Assembly (NCBI GenBank): GCA_034440635.1
Contig: JAOTON010002129.1
Location: 242,001-306,000, forward strand
Reading direction: 5' to 3'
From: Lepas anatifera
Taxonomy: Eukaryota > Arthropoda > Thecostraca > Lepadidae
DNA: 64,000 bases
The position numbers were made by a program, and so were the translations under genes. Shown here one piece after another: positions 1 to 12,545 of this stretch. Position 1 is the first letter of the stretch; each line of letters starts with the position of its first letter. The notes under the pieces were generated by a model, which did not search any database, was not told the origin of the DNA, and saw nothing but the letters and a program-made list of their open reading frames with translations.

Positions 1-210
1 ACAACACCCGATTGACTGCGAGCCTGTATTTCGTATAATAAACAGCTGAGAAAAATATCAACAGGCGCGAACATCCGTACAATTTCAAATGCAACACATT
101 ACTTTTCACCGTATTTATGTGTCCACATTGATTTGTTTAGCCCTTTGGAAATCCCATCGATTCTCCGTGAACATCTTGCTCTTTTGGGAGGTGCAGGCCC
201 TTCGCAGTGC

Positions 211-276
211 TGAGACGAGAAACATGATTATAAGTTGACAAGATGTTTACTTGCCTGTCTCCTCGAATCCTGGATG
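211..276. repeat. Fragment of a palindromic MITE family (second copy at 17.15 kb)
   Basis: The stretch GATTATAAGTTGACAAGATG followed by CCTGTCTCCTCGAATCCTGG matches the inverted arms of the element at 17,147-17,250. Only one arm is recognisable here. Flanking bases 1-545 otherwise hold nothing I recognise. Confidence 0.6.
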
Positions 277-545
277 CGCGATGGATCTAATACACTGGGA
301 TTATATATTCGGGCAACTCCCTTTATCAGAATCAGGCAGGCAAACGATAGGTAAAATAACCCATTCTTGGTCGTAGCGTAGCAAGACCACGAATTCGAAG
401 TCTTGCTACACTATACATATATATCATTACATACCTTCATCCAACCTGCTTTGTTAGCAGCGGATTTCGGGGATTCATTTGGATATAATAGAAAGAGATC
501 TGGTCTGTGAGGCACTCTTCTTTGTCAGCGTGTTGCAGAAGCCTC

Positions 546-719
546 CAGTGGCGGATCTACACCGGCTGATGGGCGGGGGAGGCCAACGAGGCCAACAATA
601 ATGCAAACTATAGATTTTGTAACGTGACACAATCCTTGCAATTTGTCTAGACAACTTTGCAATATTCTAGGTTGGTGGGAGGGGGGGGGCAGATGCCTTC
701 ACCCCTGAATACGCCAGTG
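546..719. mobile_element. Possible short hAT-like MITE
   Basis: The left end CAGTGGCGGATC and the right end, reverse-complemented CACTGGCGTATT, resemble hAT-type inverted termini. The interior has no coding capacity. The flanking 8-bp duplication is poor, so this may be an old copy or coincidence. Confidence 0.4.
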
Positions 720-3700
720 AAAGCACAAGGGAAGATATGTGTGAATCAGGCGAATGGTCTTCAGTACATGTTCGATGCATAGCCTTGATTCCACAGTTTC
801 AGATGCTACAGCGTTTCGAAGCGAGTGCTCTGGCTGCACGGCCTCAGAGGTCAGTGCCAATAATCACAGGCTGGTTAGGTGCGACATTTCTGGGAAGGCG
901 GTTGCCTCGGCTGTGAGCTGACGGCTGAATATACCGGCATCCTGGTGGTCGCTCGATAGATCAGCCCGGCCGCTGAGTGGGTTTGGCAGCCCCCGGCGCG
1001 GAATTCCCTGGCTGCCGCTGCCAGCGCCCGGGTGGAGAAGACAGTTCGGCTGACTCAACACCCCAACTGCACCAATGAACGGTGTAATTTGTCTGAGTAG
1101 ACCTGACAGTGTGGACCATTTAAACGAATGGAGAAGCTCATCCAGTCGGGCTTGACATCGTGAAATATGAGCGGATGATGTGACTGCATAGCTTTCTTTT
1201 TGCTCCTTAGACCTTAGACGCAGGATGAAGAGTAATGCTTTCTGATATCACCTGTCTCTGCCCTGTTAGCTGAGCGCACAGGAAAACGACGGCGTTGGTT
1301 TTTGGAGGCTGTTACATGCCATCAGGGTCGCATTGTTAGTGTCGTCATTTCTCTTCCGATTTACCGGTCTGATTTGTCCATTTCTTAGCCTGCTGCCAAC
1401 CTCTTCTGATTTGGAACAAAATGAGACATACAGTTTTATCGGAATAATACAGCGTCTGGTTTCGCCTCTATTTCCATGTCTCCTCTTCATGCTCGTGACA
1501 ACGTCCATTTTCGGGGAGGACCGAACAGCCTGCGTGTTGTGTTGTCTCGACGGTTATGTCTCGATGATCTTGACGGTATGATTGCGCATCGAAATTGTCA
1601 TAAATACTTCCGAAATGCAGTGAATTATTTTCGTTTCGGATACGACCCGCTTTTGTATTAAAGCTTCATAATCGTGCTCCCCCGTGAGTTTTTGTTTTGC
1701 TTGTTGTAAAAACAGAATTTGCTGACCACCTGAAGAGTTTTAATGCTTTGCTAAACCTTACATATCTAGTTTTGTTTTCATCATTTCATTTACTGTCGCT
1801 CACATATCGAGAGGGAATAGTCAGTAATATCACATTGCCATCTAAAAAAGTTGTCTTCGTGTGAGTTGTCTGTCCTCTGTGAGTAGCTGGAAGTCATTCA
1901 CTCCCAACGTGCTCCTAATCATTACCATGCCTCACCTCAACACCTTTCAAAGAACCACTCCTGATATGGATTGTGCATGCTGGATGGCGGTAGCCTTCTG
2001 TTGTAGCACGGCGATTTTTGGAGTCGGTGTTCCCATCGTCAGCACGTACTGGTCAATGTCGTCTCTACGTACGGACAATGGCCAGGGAGGTGGTGGCTCC
2101 ATCGCGGCGATATCCCGCGGTAGTTGGCTCCTGGAAAGATTTTCTCAGGGTTATTCAAGTTTCTCGGTATCAGTGAGACAATGGACGGCTTTGCAGACAA
2201 GAATAAGCTTGTGCTCTTACCGGAACATCTTTTTATACATAGGACTCGTCTCAGAATACACGAAATGTTGTTTGTTTTGCCAGTCAAAATAGGTGTCGCC
2301 TGCTAGGCCTTAAATATGTTTGTCATTTTTTGTGATGAAATAAGGACATTATATTCGTGCTCACTGGACCGTGGGTTTATATTCCTTTTGGGTTGCCCTG
2401 GCACCCCCAAAGGTGATTTGGGCACCGCCAATAAAAATTTCAAGTAAATGACAAAACGTTTTCAAAAATTCCAACAGTTGTTTTATGTATGTTTCTACAC
2501 TTGAGTGTTTTATTGTTTAATTGCCTCGCACTGCTCTCACCTCCTCTCTTTTCTGCTCTTCTCTCTCCTGCGGGAACTTTACACTCTTGACCTCTACTGA
2601 TGTGAGTAGTGTGTTGTGCAAATATATACGTATGGATGGAAGACAAACAAACCTTAAAAGCCTTACATCATGCAGACATATATAGCGCTTCAAATACAAA
2701 ACAAGCCTGGTCTGTCGCCTTCCACCCTGTATCCCATTGATGTGAGTGCTGGTCACCCTGACCCAAAACCCTAACCCAAACGCCCCATTTAGACCGGAAA
2801 TCGTGGATCCCCCTGTGTTTATGTGAATTGAAGTTCCGTGTGTTTACAACCCCCACTGGCATTCTCCTAAACTTGGTCTATATTTATCATGATGCCTTTA
2901 AATATTTTCTATCGTTGATGGAACGTGAAACCCGACACAAGTACAGAAACGTTCGCTTGTAACGCTATCAAACTGTGTTTTCCTCCACATTATTTTTTAT
3001 TCCTCCACGTGATTCAGTCAGCTAAGGTAATTTTGTGACGCGCCATTTTTGTTGTCGTGAAACAGGACTGGCGTAAGATGATCTGAGGGAGTTTTGACCT
3101 AGTCCCAGTCCCACAAAGTGTTTATAATACACTTTTCAAGTTATTTTGATAGTAATTTATTGCATATGTATCAAAACTAATCCAAGCTTAGTATTTCCAG
3201 GGAGATCTCAGGGAGCTTAGTTTCATATTTTTCATAAAATCAGTGGGAATTTTCATCAACGTTGTAAAGGCTACAGGTAAAGCAGAACCCGGCAGTGGAC
3301 GTGGGCTGATGGTTCTTTTTTGGAAGGGACGGACAACAAGGCTCAGAATTGTGAAAAACGTAAGGTTTTTTAATGGGGAAATTCCTTTGAATCCCTGGAT
3401 CCTCTCCTTGAAAGAGCCACCTGCTCGGGCTAGACAGTGCTTTTTTTACTCGTACTGGAGGGAAACATATGTGCTACAAAATTTCACTTCCTTGCAGGAG
3501 TGGTATGAGCATCCAAAATATCCATGAACCAACGGCTTAATTTAGGCAGGCTTATATGACGCATCATTATAATGTTCCTGGTTCACAATCTTGAATATTG
3601 TCTGGATGCTCTCCGCTTGTCGGCAGAAGGGCCCGTGCTAAGCTTGTCGACTTATTCCATTGTTACAAACTGTCGGATCACAAAGTATCTGTAACTCGGG

Positions 3701-4400
3701 CTCTGGAAAAACATTGAATCATCTCGCTCGAAGACAAGGATAAGATCAGTGGGAATAGGCCTAGGAACCTCCAAAAGGATGAGTGGGGGCAAGGTGTGTT
3801 TATGTAAATTATTGCCGGTCAAAGCCATGGGGTTAATGGTTAAGAATCTTGAATATTGTGGGTCTTGATCACGGTGACTACCTCCTTCGTTCCTACGCCT
3901 CTGTCAGAGAGGTTTTGATTTTGCAAATGTCATGGAAGCATGCTAACAGACGTGGAAAGCCAAGCCTCGGCATTGAATAGCACACTGGATATGAGCTTTC
4001 CATAAACAAGCATAAGCCAGACAAGAAAGGGCACCACTTTTCTTTGATCTGTTTACGTTTTGAAATGATGGGGATATCTTCGTCTCCGGCGAAAATGTAA
4101 ACAAATGATAAACCCTTCCTCTGGCAAGCGCGGCACATGTCGGCTGGCTCTTCGCCGTGACATTGGGATTAGGCAGACAGCCGTACCACCACCGCATAAT
4201 CAAAACTGTACCAACGAGAATTGCCGTTAGCGTTACGCACTCGTAGTCGTGCTGCAACTTTTCGATGCATCAGGAAATACAGTTGACAAAGTTTATTGTT
4301 GTGATAGGAAAATTGATGATGCTGCTTTGCTAGAAAAAAATTGAGGAAATATCATGCGCCCCTAGAACTTTGTGTTTGTGAAAAAGCACCAAGCTAAGTT
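720..4400. other. No recognisable gene; AT-rich intergenic sequence
   Basis: Short open frames occur on both strands, but none shows conserved residues, splice context or codon bias that I could support. Poly-T and poly-A tracts and simple-sequence patches are scattered. I saw no inverted-repeat element here. Confidence 0.6.
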
Positions 4401-4615
4401 TGAGCGAAAATAGATTAAATACTAGCGCCTTGGCTCGCTTCGCTGAGCCCACTATGCCTGTTGCAAAAAGCTGTTGTGTGGAAACCAAGCCGAACCATAT
4501 TTATCTGTCGCGATCCCCAAACACAAACCCTATCTTGATTTGGAGGGTTTCCTTACCTCATATTTATCCTTGCCCATCCAGCATAAAACTTCAGCAGTTT
4601 GTGCGTCGTTATCCA

Positions 4616-4706
4616 ACCTTACCTAACCTTGTCCCTATGCAGCTAGCCGTCCTGCGGCCAACCTTACCTAACCTTGTCCCTATGCAGCTAGCCGGCCTGC
4701 GGCGAA
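4616..4706. repeat. 45-bp direct duplication
   Basis: The unit ACCTTACCTAACCTTGTCCC..CTGCGGC occurs twice in tandem, with two or three differences. It sits at the edge of a GC-rich patch (4,690-4,830) whose sequence has no recognised function. Confidence 0.8.
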
Positions 4707-5399
4707 CCTAACCTGCGGTTGTCCCTAACCTGCGGTGCAACGCTACGCCTTCGTCGGCTGCGGCTGCGCCGCGCCTCCTCAGGCTCCGGTTCGCGAGTTT
4801 TACTCGCGGACACCCCCTCAGCTTCGCCGTAAATATTCTCCCTACCCTGCGTAGTATGCACCTCACTGTTCGAATATCTCTTCACCGAAAAATTAATTAA
4901 AGTCATGAACATTATACCCATAAAACAGAATTCAGTGGCAGGTGCTTGATGAAACATATAATATTGTGAAGTAACCTCTCCAACATGTTTTGTATTAAAT
5001 GCAATATTTTTAGTGTAAACATCGGCCAAAAACATCGTATTTCGAAAACTTGCAATTGAGAGAACAAAATTATGTCAATTTCAAATCTTTAAGCATCTTT
5101 CAAGCGGTGGACCCCCGAGAACACGCGAGTTTTAATCTCCGACGGATATTTGCAATGTTTAAACTTTTCTGTGGGTTTAAAAGGGAAATTTTGCTACTGT
5201 TTTACACTTTTAGCCATTACTTCGGAACTATTAGGGTTACATAGAAAATAAAACAGATCATTAAAGGTATTTTCCATCGTTTACGAATATATATGTTTCG
5301 GAATTTAAAAGTCATTAAAGCATAGAGAATTTCAACAAATTACGTGACCGTTTTGTATTGTATTTTTGGAGCACATTAATCTTTTGGAGTAATTTCCTA

Positions 5400-6330
5400 A
5401 GATATTTTGTTTAGTGGCTAGATGTTAATACAAAAAAAGATGCGCCATTGCTCGGAGCTTTCGTCTCTTTATCACTAACCGTTCCCAAGTTACAGTCGAA
5501 AAACCGCAAAACCCAAAAATCTACAGTGATCTGTTTGACACAACCTCGTGACCAGCACGTGCAATCTACAGCCTGGGTCTTTCCTGCGTCGCATAGACGG
5601 TACATGGACGCAACTTTGCCTCGCAAATACCCCACATCGTGCATCAATAGTTTCCGAGTTACAGACCCAATTTTTATTTGGACTTTTGTTGTTGATTTTT
5701 TCGTGATTTTCGTGATTAATTTTCTTCTCAACGGAGGTTTTCTTACAAAAAGAGTACCAAAACGTGAAAATCTCTGCGCTGCATCGATCTGTTCCGGTTT
5801 CGAGTCCGTACCCCTCTTACTTTCCGAACAATGTCCAAAAAACCGTGATTTTAGACGACTACCCCCATTCCGGAGAACGCACTCCCTGCTGAGCATGTAG
5901 CACGTGCGAGCTTTAATTTGCATCCACTGTGTAGCCAGAACCCGCTGCCACGTTTTGGCTACACTTTTTCCGAGATTGGCCAAAGTGGGACGTTTTGGAC
6001 TGGGTTACAAAATGATGCCCGTTTTGCCGTGATTGTATTTTTCATCCCCGTTTCCATGTTAAGTCAATGGGGAGAAAAGTTCAACTTTGAGCACGTGCCA
6101 CGTGCAAACTATCTGCAACCAGAACTTGAGACCCCTCAAAGGCACTCCCCACAACATTTGCCAACACATTACAAAAAGTTTCGTCTCAGACGACAAACAG
6201 ACAGACGCACAGACGCACGTTACTCAAATAGTAAGGCGGATAACCACTTTCAAGCTGAATTTTGTAATGTAAGAGCCATTAAGCATTGTATAACTGTAAT
6301 TCAGAAGAAGTAGACTTTGAGCTTGGGGAG
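5400..6330 (+). repeat. Suspected dispersed repeat ending in a CAGACGCACAGACGCAC tail
   Basis: Internal pieces resembling TTTCCGAGTTACAGACCC and TTTTCCGAGATTGGCC recur. The segment ends near 6,222 in a run of ACAGACGCAC-like repeats typical of the tail of invertebrate repetitive elements. A 150-codon plus-strand frame at 5,448-5,900 is hydrophobic in its middle and matches no family I know. No second copy was found in this window, so the repeat status is inferred. Confidence 0.35.
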
Positions 6331-6649
6331 ATTTCTAATATAAGTTTTCTATAAAGTCAATGTCGGCTTGATGCTAAGTCTACACTGGCCCCAGGCTTCC
6401 TTTTAGCCATTTATTTCATCATTGATCATATCTAAGCCCCTAATCTTTGGTTGGAAATTTTCTGGAGGCTGACATGTTCCTATTTAGTACAGGAGAGGGA
6501 CTTGAGTATCTTCAAATCAGAACAATTGTCATGATCCGCTCCTCGAGTCAACAATTAAGTTCACAACCCGGTAAAACAGCCTGCAGAAGAGCACCTACTT
6601 TATCATTAGCTTATCATATCTCCTCGTCGCCCGGTCGGGCAGGTAGACT

Positions 6650-6733
6650 GTGCCGCAGGACTTCACCTGTATCTAGGCTGTACCGCAGGACTTCACCTGT
6701 ATCTAGGCTGTACCGCAGGACTTTGACGGGTTT
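6650..6733. repeat. 30-bp tandem duplication
   Basis: The unit CTTCACCTGTATCTAGGCTG plus TACCGCAGGA is repeated twice, with a partial third start. It shares the CTGTATCTA..CTGT.CCGCAGG theme with the 133-bp array downstream, so it is likely a diverged outlier of that array. Confidence 0.85.
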
Positions 6734-7100
6734 GATGCTCGCCACCTGTACCGCTGGGCGCGGAGTGGGCCCTACTGTACCTGTTATTAATGCCTTCTTG
6801 GGGATAGGATCACCGCACTTGCGTCGTAATAGAGGAATATAATGACGACCTCGTCTACAATGGAAGAATATGTGTGTTGCAAGCAGAACGATCGGCGGTA
6901 TTAATGAAAATAAGCTCGCAGAGTTCGGTTTCGCTTAAGACAAAAATGAATTCTGAGGGACATGATTTCCTGCGAGTGGGGGGAAAATTAATTGTCTCTC
7001 CCTCCTCCATGTGTTCCAATAACGATTCCCGTGATGTGCGTCACTGTGGTGCATGTACCGTGCCTACATGTTCATATGTGGTATGTATACCGCGTGTCGC

Positions 7101-7909
7101 GCTGGATCGGGCTGTTAGACTGTGCTAGTGTTCTTATTTATGCTGTGCCGCAGTGTCTCGCCTGTATCTATGCTGTGCCGCAGGTCTCCGCCTGTCTTGG
7201 TGTGAATGCTGTTCCGCCGATCAGTGGTCGTCTGGCGTGGGTGGCTGTTAGACTGTGCTGGATCGGGCTGTTAGACTGTGCCGCAGTGTCTCGCCTGTAT
7301 CTATGCTGTGCCGCAGGTCCTGCCTGTCCTGGTGTGAATGCTGTGCCGCCGATCAGTGGTCGCCTGGCGTGGGTGTTAAAGGTTAGACTGTGCTGGATCG
7401 GGCTGTTAGACTGTGCCGCAGTGTCTCGCCTGTATCTATGCTGTGCCGCAGGTCTCTGCCTGTTCTGGTGTGAATGCTGTGCCGCCGATCAGTGGTCGGC
7501 TGGCGTGGGTGGCTGTTAGACTGTGCTGGATCGGGCTGTTAGACTGTGCCGCAGTGTCTCGCCTGTATTTATGCTGTGCCGCAGGTCTCCGCCTGTCCTG
7601 GTGTGAATGCTGTTCCGCCGATCAGTGGTCGCCTGGCGTGGGTGGCTGTTAGACTGTGCTGGATCGGGCTATTAGACTGTGCCGCAGTGTCTCGCCTGTA
7701 TTTATGCTGTGCCGCAGGTCTCCGCCTGTCCTGGTGTGAATGCTGTTCCGCCGATCAGTGGTCGCCTGGCGTGGGTGGCTGTTAGACTGTGCTGGATCGG
7801 GCTGTTAGACTGTGCCGCAGTGTCTCGCCTGTATTTATGCTGTGCCGCAGGTCTCCGCCTGTTCTAGTGTGAATGCTGTGCCGCCGATCAGTGGTCGCCT
7901 GGCGTGGCT
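7101..7909. repeat. 133-bp tandem array, about 6 copies
   Basis: GCCGATCAGTGGTCG recurs every 133 bp over the later copies, with one copy altered by a small insertion (GTTAAAG near 7,375). Each unit contains two shorter related blocks (CTGTGCCGCAG). Neighbouring copies differ by a few bases. Plus-strand open frames across the array simply follow the repeat. Confidence 0.93.
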
Positions 7910-8782
7910 GGAAAATGCGGTGGCTCTCCGCCGCCAATGAGCATGCTCCGAATATTTTCCACTCACGAAACCTCAGTGCGATTATATGAATCTTGTCTTG
8001 AGTAATATAGCACCACAGAAGTAAAACGGTGTTCCAGATACCCTGGAAATATGACCAAAGGAGTAAGAACGAAGGGACCAGGGGACCATGACCTGCAAAT
8101 ATTCTGGTTTGGAGTTAACCCATGCAAATACCCCCTTTAATATTTATTGGCATGGGTACCTGAATTTTGTGACGATGTGCCTTGTGTAGTCTTACCACTC
8201 TTGTTTTGTTCCGTTTTGTAGAAACACTTTGCATTCCTTTTCTTTGATTAACTTTGTAAAAGAACCACGCGTTCACCTCCCGAGCATTTGGTGCAAAAAA
8301 GTAATTTGCCTACTTATCAACATCTCAAACTTCGCTAGGTCTTACACGGAAGTAGTTGTCTTACATCATCCAGAAGGACCATTTTCTGGGTGAAATACAC
8401 TTCACACCACTTTCAGCCGATTTAATCAATTTCACAAGGTGCAGCTGAATTTACAAGGTGTTCCGTTGAGAGACAGCGTCGGATCTCCACCCAGGTGGCA
8501 ATCGCAAGCAGGGATGGCGATCCTAGAAGCCGTGTGTAGCGTGTAGTCTGCCCCAGGTTCTTACGCCTGTCGTTATCGTAACCCAACAACACTCTGAGGT
8601 GTTGAGTTGGAACATCGCTTTCAAGGTGACTTATGCGGAAGCCATAAGCGATTCACAGGTAATTACAAATTAGCTGGCGGAAGGATTGCTGTAGTTCTGA
8701 CATTGATTTTAAGTTTTTTGTGTTTATGGCCTTTTGCTGCAATGATATCGATAAATAAGAAATGATTACAGTAGCATGTAAC

Positions 8783-8870
8783 AGCGAGTAATCACACGAA
8801 ATACCTATACGTCGTGTGATTACTGATATGGAGTGGGTCGTAGGTGGTGTGTCGTGTGATTACTCGTTGC
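8783..8870. repeat. Inverted repeat with a third internal copy
   Basis: GCGAGTAATCACACGA on the left is mirrored by TCGTGTGATTACTCG on the right. A further GTCGTGTGATTACT lies between them. The structure could form alternative hairpins or be the core of a small MITE. Confidence 0.7.
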
Positions 8871-10509
8871 GCACCACTGAGATCATGGCTTATAATTAAA
8901 ACTGCGAGTTAAAGTGGACAAATTAACTCATTATATAGTGTGTGATTTAATGGAATAATTAAAAAAAATCGTTATCATTGCGCCAAAGAGTCATAAGCAC
9001 AAACTCGTTAAATAGCTGTTAAAATCAATGACCAGATATAAATCCAAAAGCGTGTGTGTACATATTGCGTAATAAATGCATTTCAAAGTCATGTGCTAAG
9101 CACACTGGTGCAGCCAGAAACCAGTCTCGAAGGACACGAAATGGGCCATCCACGTCAGCTACCGGGTCTCCCTTAAATCTGTATGCATAGGGAAATCACA
9201 GAATGGGGGCATGATTTAATTGCCCGGCTGCGTCTCTGTCTAGTCATTGTACATACATACATGGGTACCAGGCAGTGAGTACAGCAAATCATGGATATAA
9301 ACGAGAACACGGCTTTCACTGAATGAAAGATCCTGACTGTCTAAGAAAAAAAAGAGAAAATAGAATTGCTGAAATACCTACTCTAACATAAGTATAGTTT
9401 GTTTTATTGTCCAGTCCTTTAGCATGGTGATTTTAGGTTTCCCAGCCCCAACTCTGTATGCACTTTTTTAGGAACACATTTCTTACACGTTTTCCACCAC
9501 GTATAGAGTGGCAAAGTGCCGTTTCCTAGGTCGAAGTCCCATAATGACGTCCTACGTTTGGACGTTTGAGAGATGTAGGATCACTTCCAAAAGTTGCGAA
9601 CAAGGGCTGTGGGCTGAGATTTGCTGGTATCAAAGACCTAGCAGCATTGGACAACTGTCGAACCATTTTCTCTAACTGGTGAACTTTGGGATCCGTTATG
9701 GCAGGATTATCATACCGCTGAACACACCCGTAACGGCAGGTGCAGGTGCCCGGCAGTAACTGTTTTCTGTGTCCCGGACTTCAGTTAGCTCTGGCTGGAG
9801 GATAAGCTTGGACAGAAAAAGGCTCGGGGGTGTGTTGGTCTGAGAGAGGCCACTCTGAACCGGCCTCGCTCGCATCTGTGTGGCCGGCAGAGACCTCACA
9901 CCGGTGTTGATGCTGGCGTACAGGGGTGGTTAGTCATCGCCGGGGGAGAAGGGTCAGCATCAGCCGAGAACCGTGATGAGCCAGCCGATATCGGGCTCAG
10001 ATCACTGGAAAATGTTTGCCTCGTCCGCTTTAGAGTGCACCGCTCATGGGTGCCACGTGACCTTAGAAGTCGGTGCGACCTTTAACCTCAACAAGGATGA
10101 CAGAGTTCACCGCCATCGCTACAGACAACTGAACAGACACCTGCAAAGATGCTAGCACAATAGCCTGTTGAGCCAAAAAGGTATGCACGTTTGTTTTACT
10201 CTGCTGCTATCTCACCAAAAAAACCTGCACATTTGCCCGTTGAACCACAAAGATGGGAATGCAGCTATGTTTGCAAAGCTTGTCTCTTGTCGCCTGAGTG
10301 ATATATACAAAACTGAACGGGACTTCATTTATCTCTCGACCAACGTCATATGCACGACTAATGGGTACCTGACCCAGCGGTAAACGCGGCATATATCCAT
10401 ATCTACAAGTTTTAGAATATATACAGACTATCTGATGCAAGGATCGACAATCCCGCTAGTTATGGTCTATTTCATGTTGGGTGAAAGAAAAGAGCAGATA
10501 ATAGTGAAT

Positions 10510-10536
10510 AGAGAGAGAGAGAGAGGGGAGAGAGAA
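10510..10536. repeat. GA-rich microsatellite
   Basis: An AG dinucleotide run with one GGG interruption. Confidence 0.9.
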
Positions 10537-11766
10537 AAACAAGCAAGTATCCGTAAACATTAGCTCAAGAGATTAGCTTGAGTTGGCTGCGCGCTCTTTA
10601 GCTAAGAATATTCCCTTCGACGCATGAGTAATTGCTTCTCGGTACCTCAATTCTACCTCCACTTCCAGAGGCAATCCCACAACAATTATCGCTTGTATTC
10701 TAAATATGAGATTTCCTCAGAGGTGTATGTGTTTTGTTAACAAACCCTATGATATGTTTATGATCACAAGCGACTATCATTGTGAAAGCTGACTGTGTGT
10801 GTGTGCTGTATTTGAAATATTTTTGTTACAATTATGTGTGATGGGTCTGTTTCCCTCCAGCCAGTCGCCGTAGGCCCCGTGAGCACGGCGGGTGCGGCAG
10901 GTACGGCGTGCGTGCCGTGCTGCGGCTACGTCCGGCGCCGCCGCGGCGTGCTCGGCTGCCACTTACGGCGTTAATTACTGGCGGCCGCCGGTGGCGTATT
11001 TGTTTGGTGTCACCTTGGCGACATCGCCACAGCGCCGCGGGCGCTGTCGCAGACGGTGATTGGGCGGCCAGACTGAGCGGGGAGCAGACGATGGGCAGAC
11101 AGAGCCGCTCACGGAATAGCAGGGCCGCCGACGCCAGGGGCCGACTGAGTGCAGCTTCGACGACGGGTGCATGCTGCCGGAGCTGCTGTATCGTGGTACT
11201 GAAGCACCAGGTTCGGAGTGTGGTTCTGGTGAAGCAGATGTATCAGTAGGTGCCTACGGTCGGGACAATGGCCTTAACTCTAGTTAACGGAGCACGCAAC
11301 CAAATCTGAAAACAACCTCCTAATAGTCCAGGGAAAGGAGCTGGCGAAATGTGCATGCAAGGTTAATCAAACGACTACAAATAACTTTCCAGCGTATCTT
11401 ATTGATCTTGAGTTCATTTCGGCCGAGTTTCACGCCCATGTGACATTTCAATGGCTTAGGAACAGCTTGAAAAGGCGCAATGATTCCATGGCAACGTGTG
11501 TACCTGCAGTACATTCAATGTGTTGTATTGGCATTCAAAATCATTTTGCTGTACAGAAGATAACGACAATTGCCGGATAAATTGGAGCTCCCGTACCTCA
11601 GCAATGAATTTATCTTAAACTTTTTTTGTATATTTACCTTAAAACTCAGGTATATTGCCCGAAATGCCCGAATTTCAGAGGGTGTACGATTTGGTACTAG
11701 CGGGTCACATTGGGTTGAAAATATTAAGGGCAACGTAGTCCAAAGTGCTTAGTATGTACATCCTTT

Positions 11767-12220
11767 AAAGGGAATGTGGCACCTTGGTCGAATCGTAGAA
11801 TTTAGTGTAATTAGACGTACTTTTAGCCGAAAATAATGAAACCCCTCATGATTTCTCTGAAAAGTGTACAATAAGTTCAATATTTTGATTTGTAAAATAC
11901 TCCCCTAGGGAAAGAAATAAATATCTGCCTGTGGATGATATAATGATCTGGTAACCACTATCATACTCGAAACGCTTCAAGGGCTTCGATTGGCTGATGC
12001 TCACCCTGACGTCAGCATATGTCGTCACACCAACAGTCATGGCAACTGTGACCTGCTGCTAAGGGTACATGAGGGGTACATTGCAGGTAGGTTTTAGTTT
12101 TTTTTCTACGGAAATCTTGAGTTCCAAGACAAATGATATATTGAGTACCGGGTTTTCCGACTTGCTATACAGCTTGGCTATCTCAGTTAAAATCACGTTA
12201 AGAAAATGCCACATTCCCTT
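11767..12220. mobile_element. About 450-bp non-autonomous element, AAAGGGAATRT family
   Basis: The left end AAAGGGAATGTGGCACC and the right end GCCACATTCCCTT form matching inverted termini. The second copy at 39,318-39,761 has related termini and nearly the same length. The interior has no convincing coding sequence. A target-site duplication could not be fixed, so the superfamily is unassigned. Confidence 0.55.
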
Positions 12221-12221
12221 G

Positions 12222-12335
12222 AAGTCTTCCGTGCACCACACCACACCTTGGAATACGTTTGTATTGAGAGCAACGCAGTCCAAGGTGCCCGAATGTAGTA
12301 GGCATGTGCCCCTAAGTCTTCCGTGCACCACAAAT
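12222..12335. repeat. Direct repeat of AAGTCTTCCGTGCACCACA
   Basis: The 19-bp block occurs at about 12,222 and again at about 12,313, the first at the edge of the preceding element. The intervening text also partly repeats (CCTTGG../CCAAGG). Confidence 0.65.
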
Positions 12336-12429
12336 ACTCTTTTGGATACCTTGAACATTGTTTACGACATGGGTTGATGATGTGAAATATACGGCGCGTC
12401 ATTTGCTTTTTCTTCAAAACACTTGGCTG

Positions 12430-12545
12430 CCGAGAGAAGCATTGGGGATCACGGTGCCCGAATTCAGAAGTTTCAGCCGGGAGCCGAACTCAGATAATCA
12501 GTGCTGAAGCGAGCGCGCTAACTAGCCACTGAACTGCCACATTGC
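12430..12545 (-). repeat. tRNA-derived SINE-like sequence
   Basis: Read on the minus strand, GTGGCTAGTTAGCGCGCTCG resembles a pol III A box with flanking tRNA D-arm sequence. GAGTTCGGCTCCCGG resembles a B box at proper spacing. Many invertebrate SINE heads read alike. Acceptor-stem pairing is absent, so this is not a functional tRNA gene. Confidence 0.55.

Larger units (their letters stand above)
7910..11766. other. Intergenic sequence with no supported gene
   Basis: The interval contains one inverted repeat (8,783-8,870), a GA-rich microsatellite (10,510-10,536) and a GC-rich patch at 10,850-11,200. In that patch a pyrimidine tract plus CAG at 10,860 is followed 40 bp later by GCAG/GTACGG, which could be a tiny plus-strand exon but has no recognisable peptide. 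Nothing else was recognised. Confidence 0.55.

Noticed and set aside
5448..5900. 150-codon plus-strand frame
   Set aside because: It is overlapped by a 190-codon minus-strand frame and lies in a probable repeat. No motif.
10861..10900. 40-bp plus-strand microexon with good acceptor and GTACGG donor
   Set aside because: The peptide (PVAVGPVSTAGAA) is uninformative and no neighbouring exons were identified.
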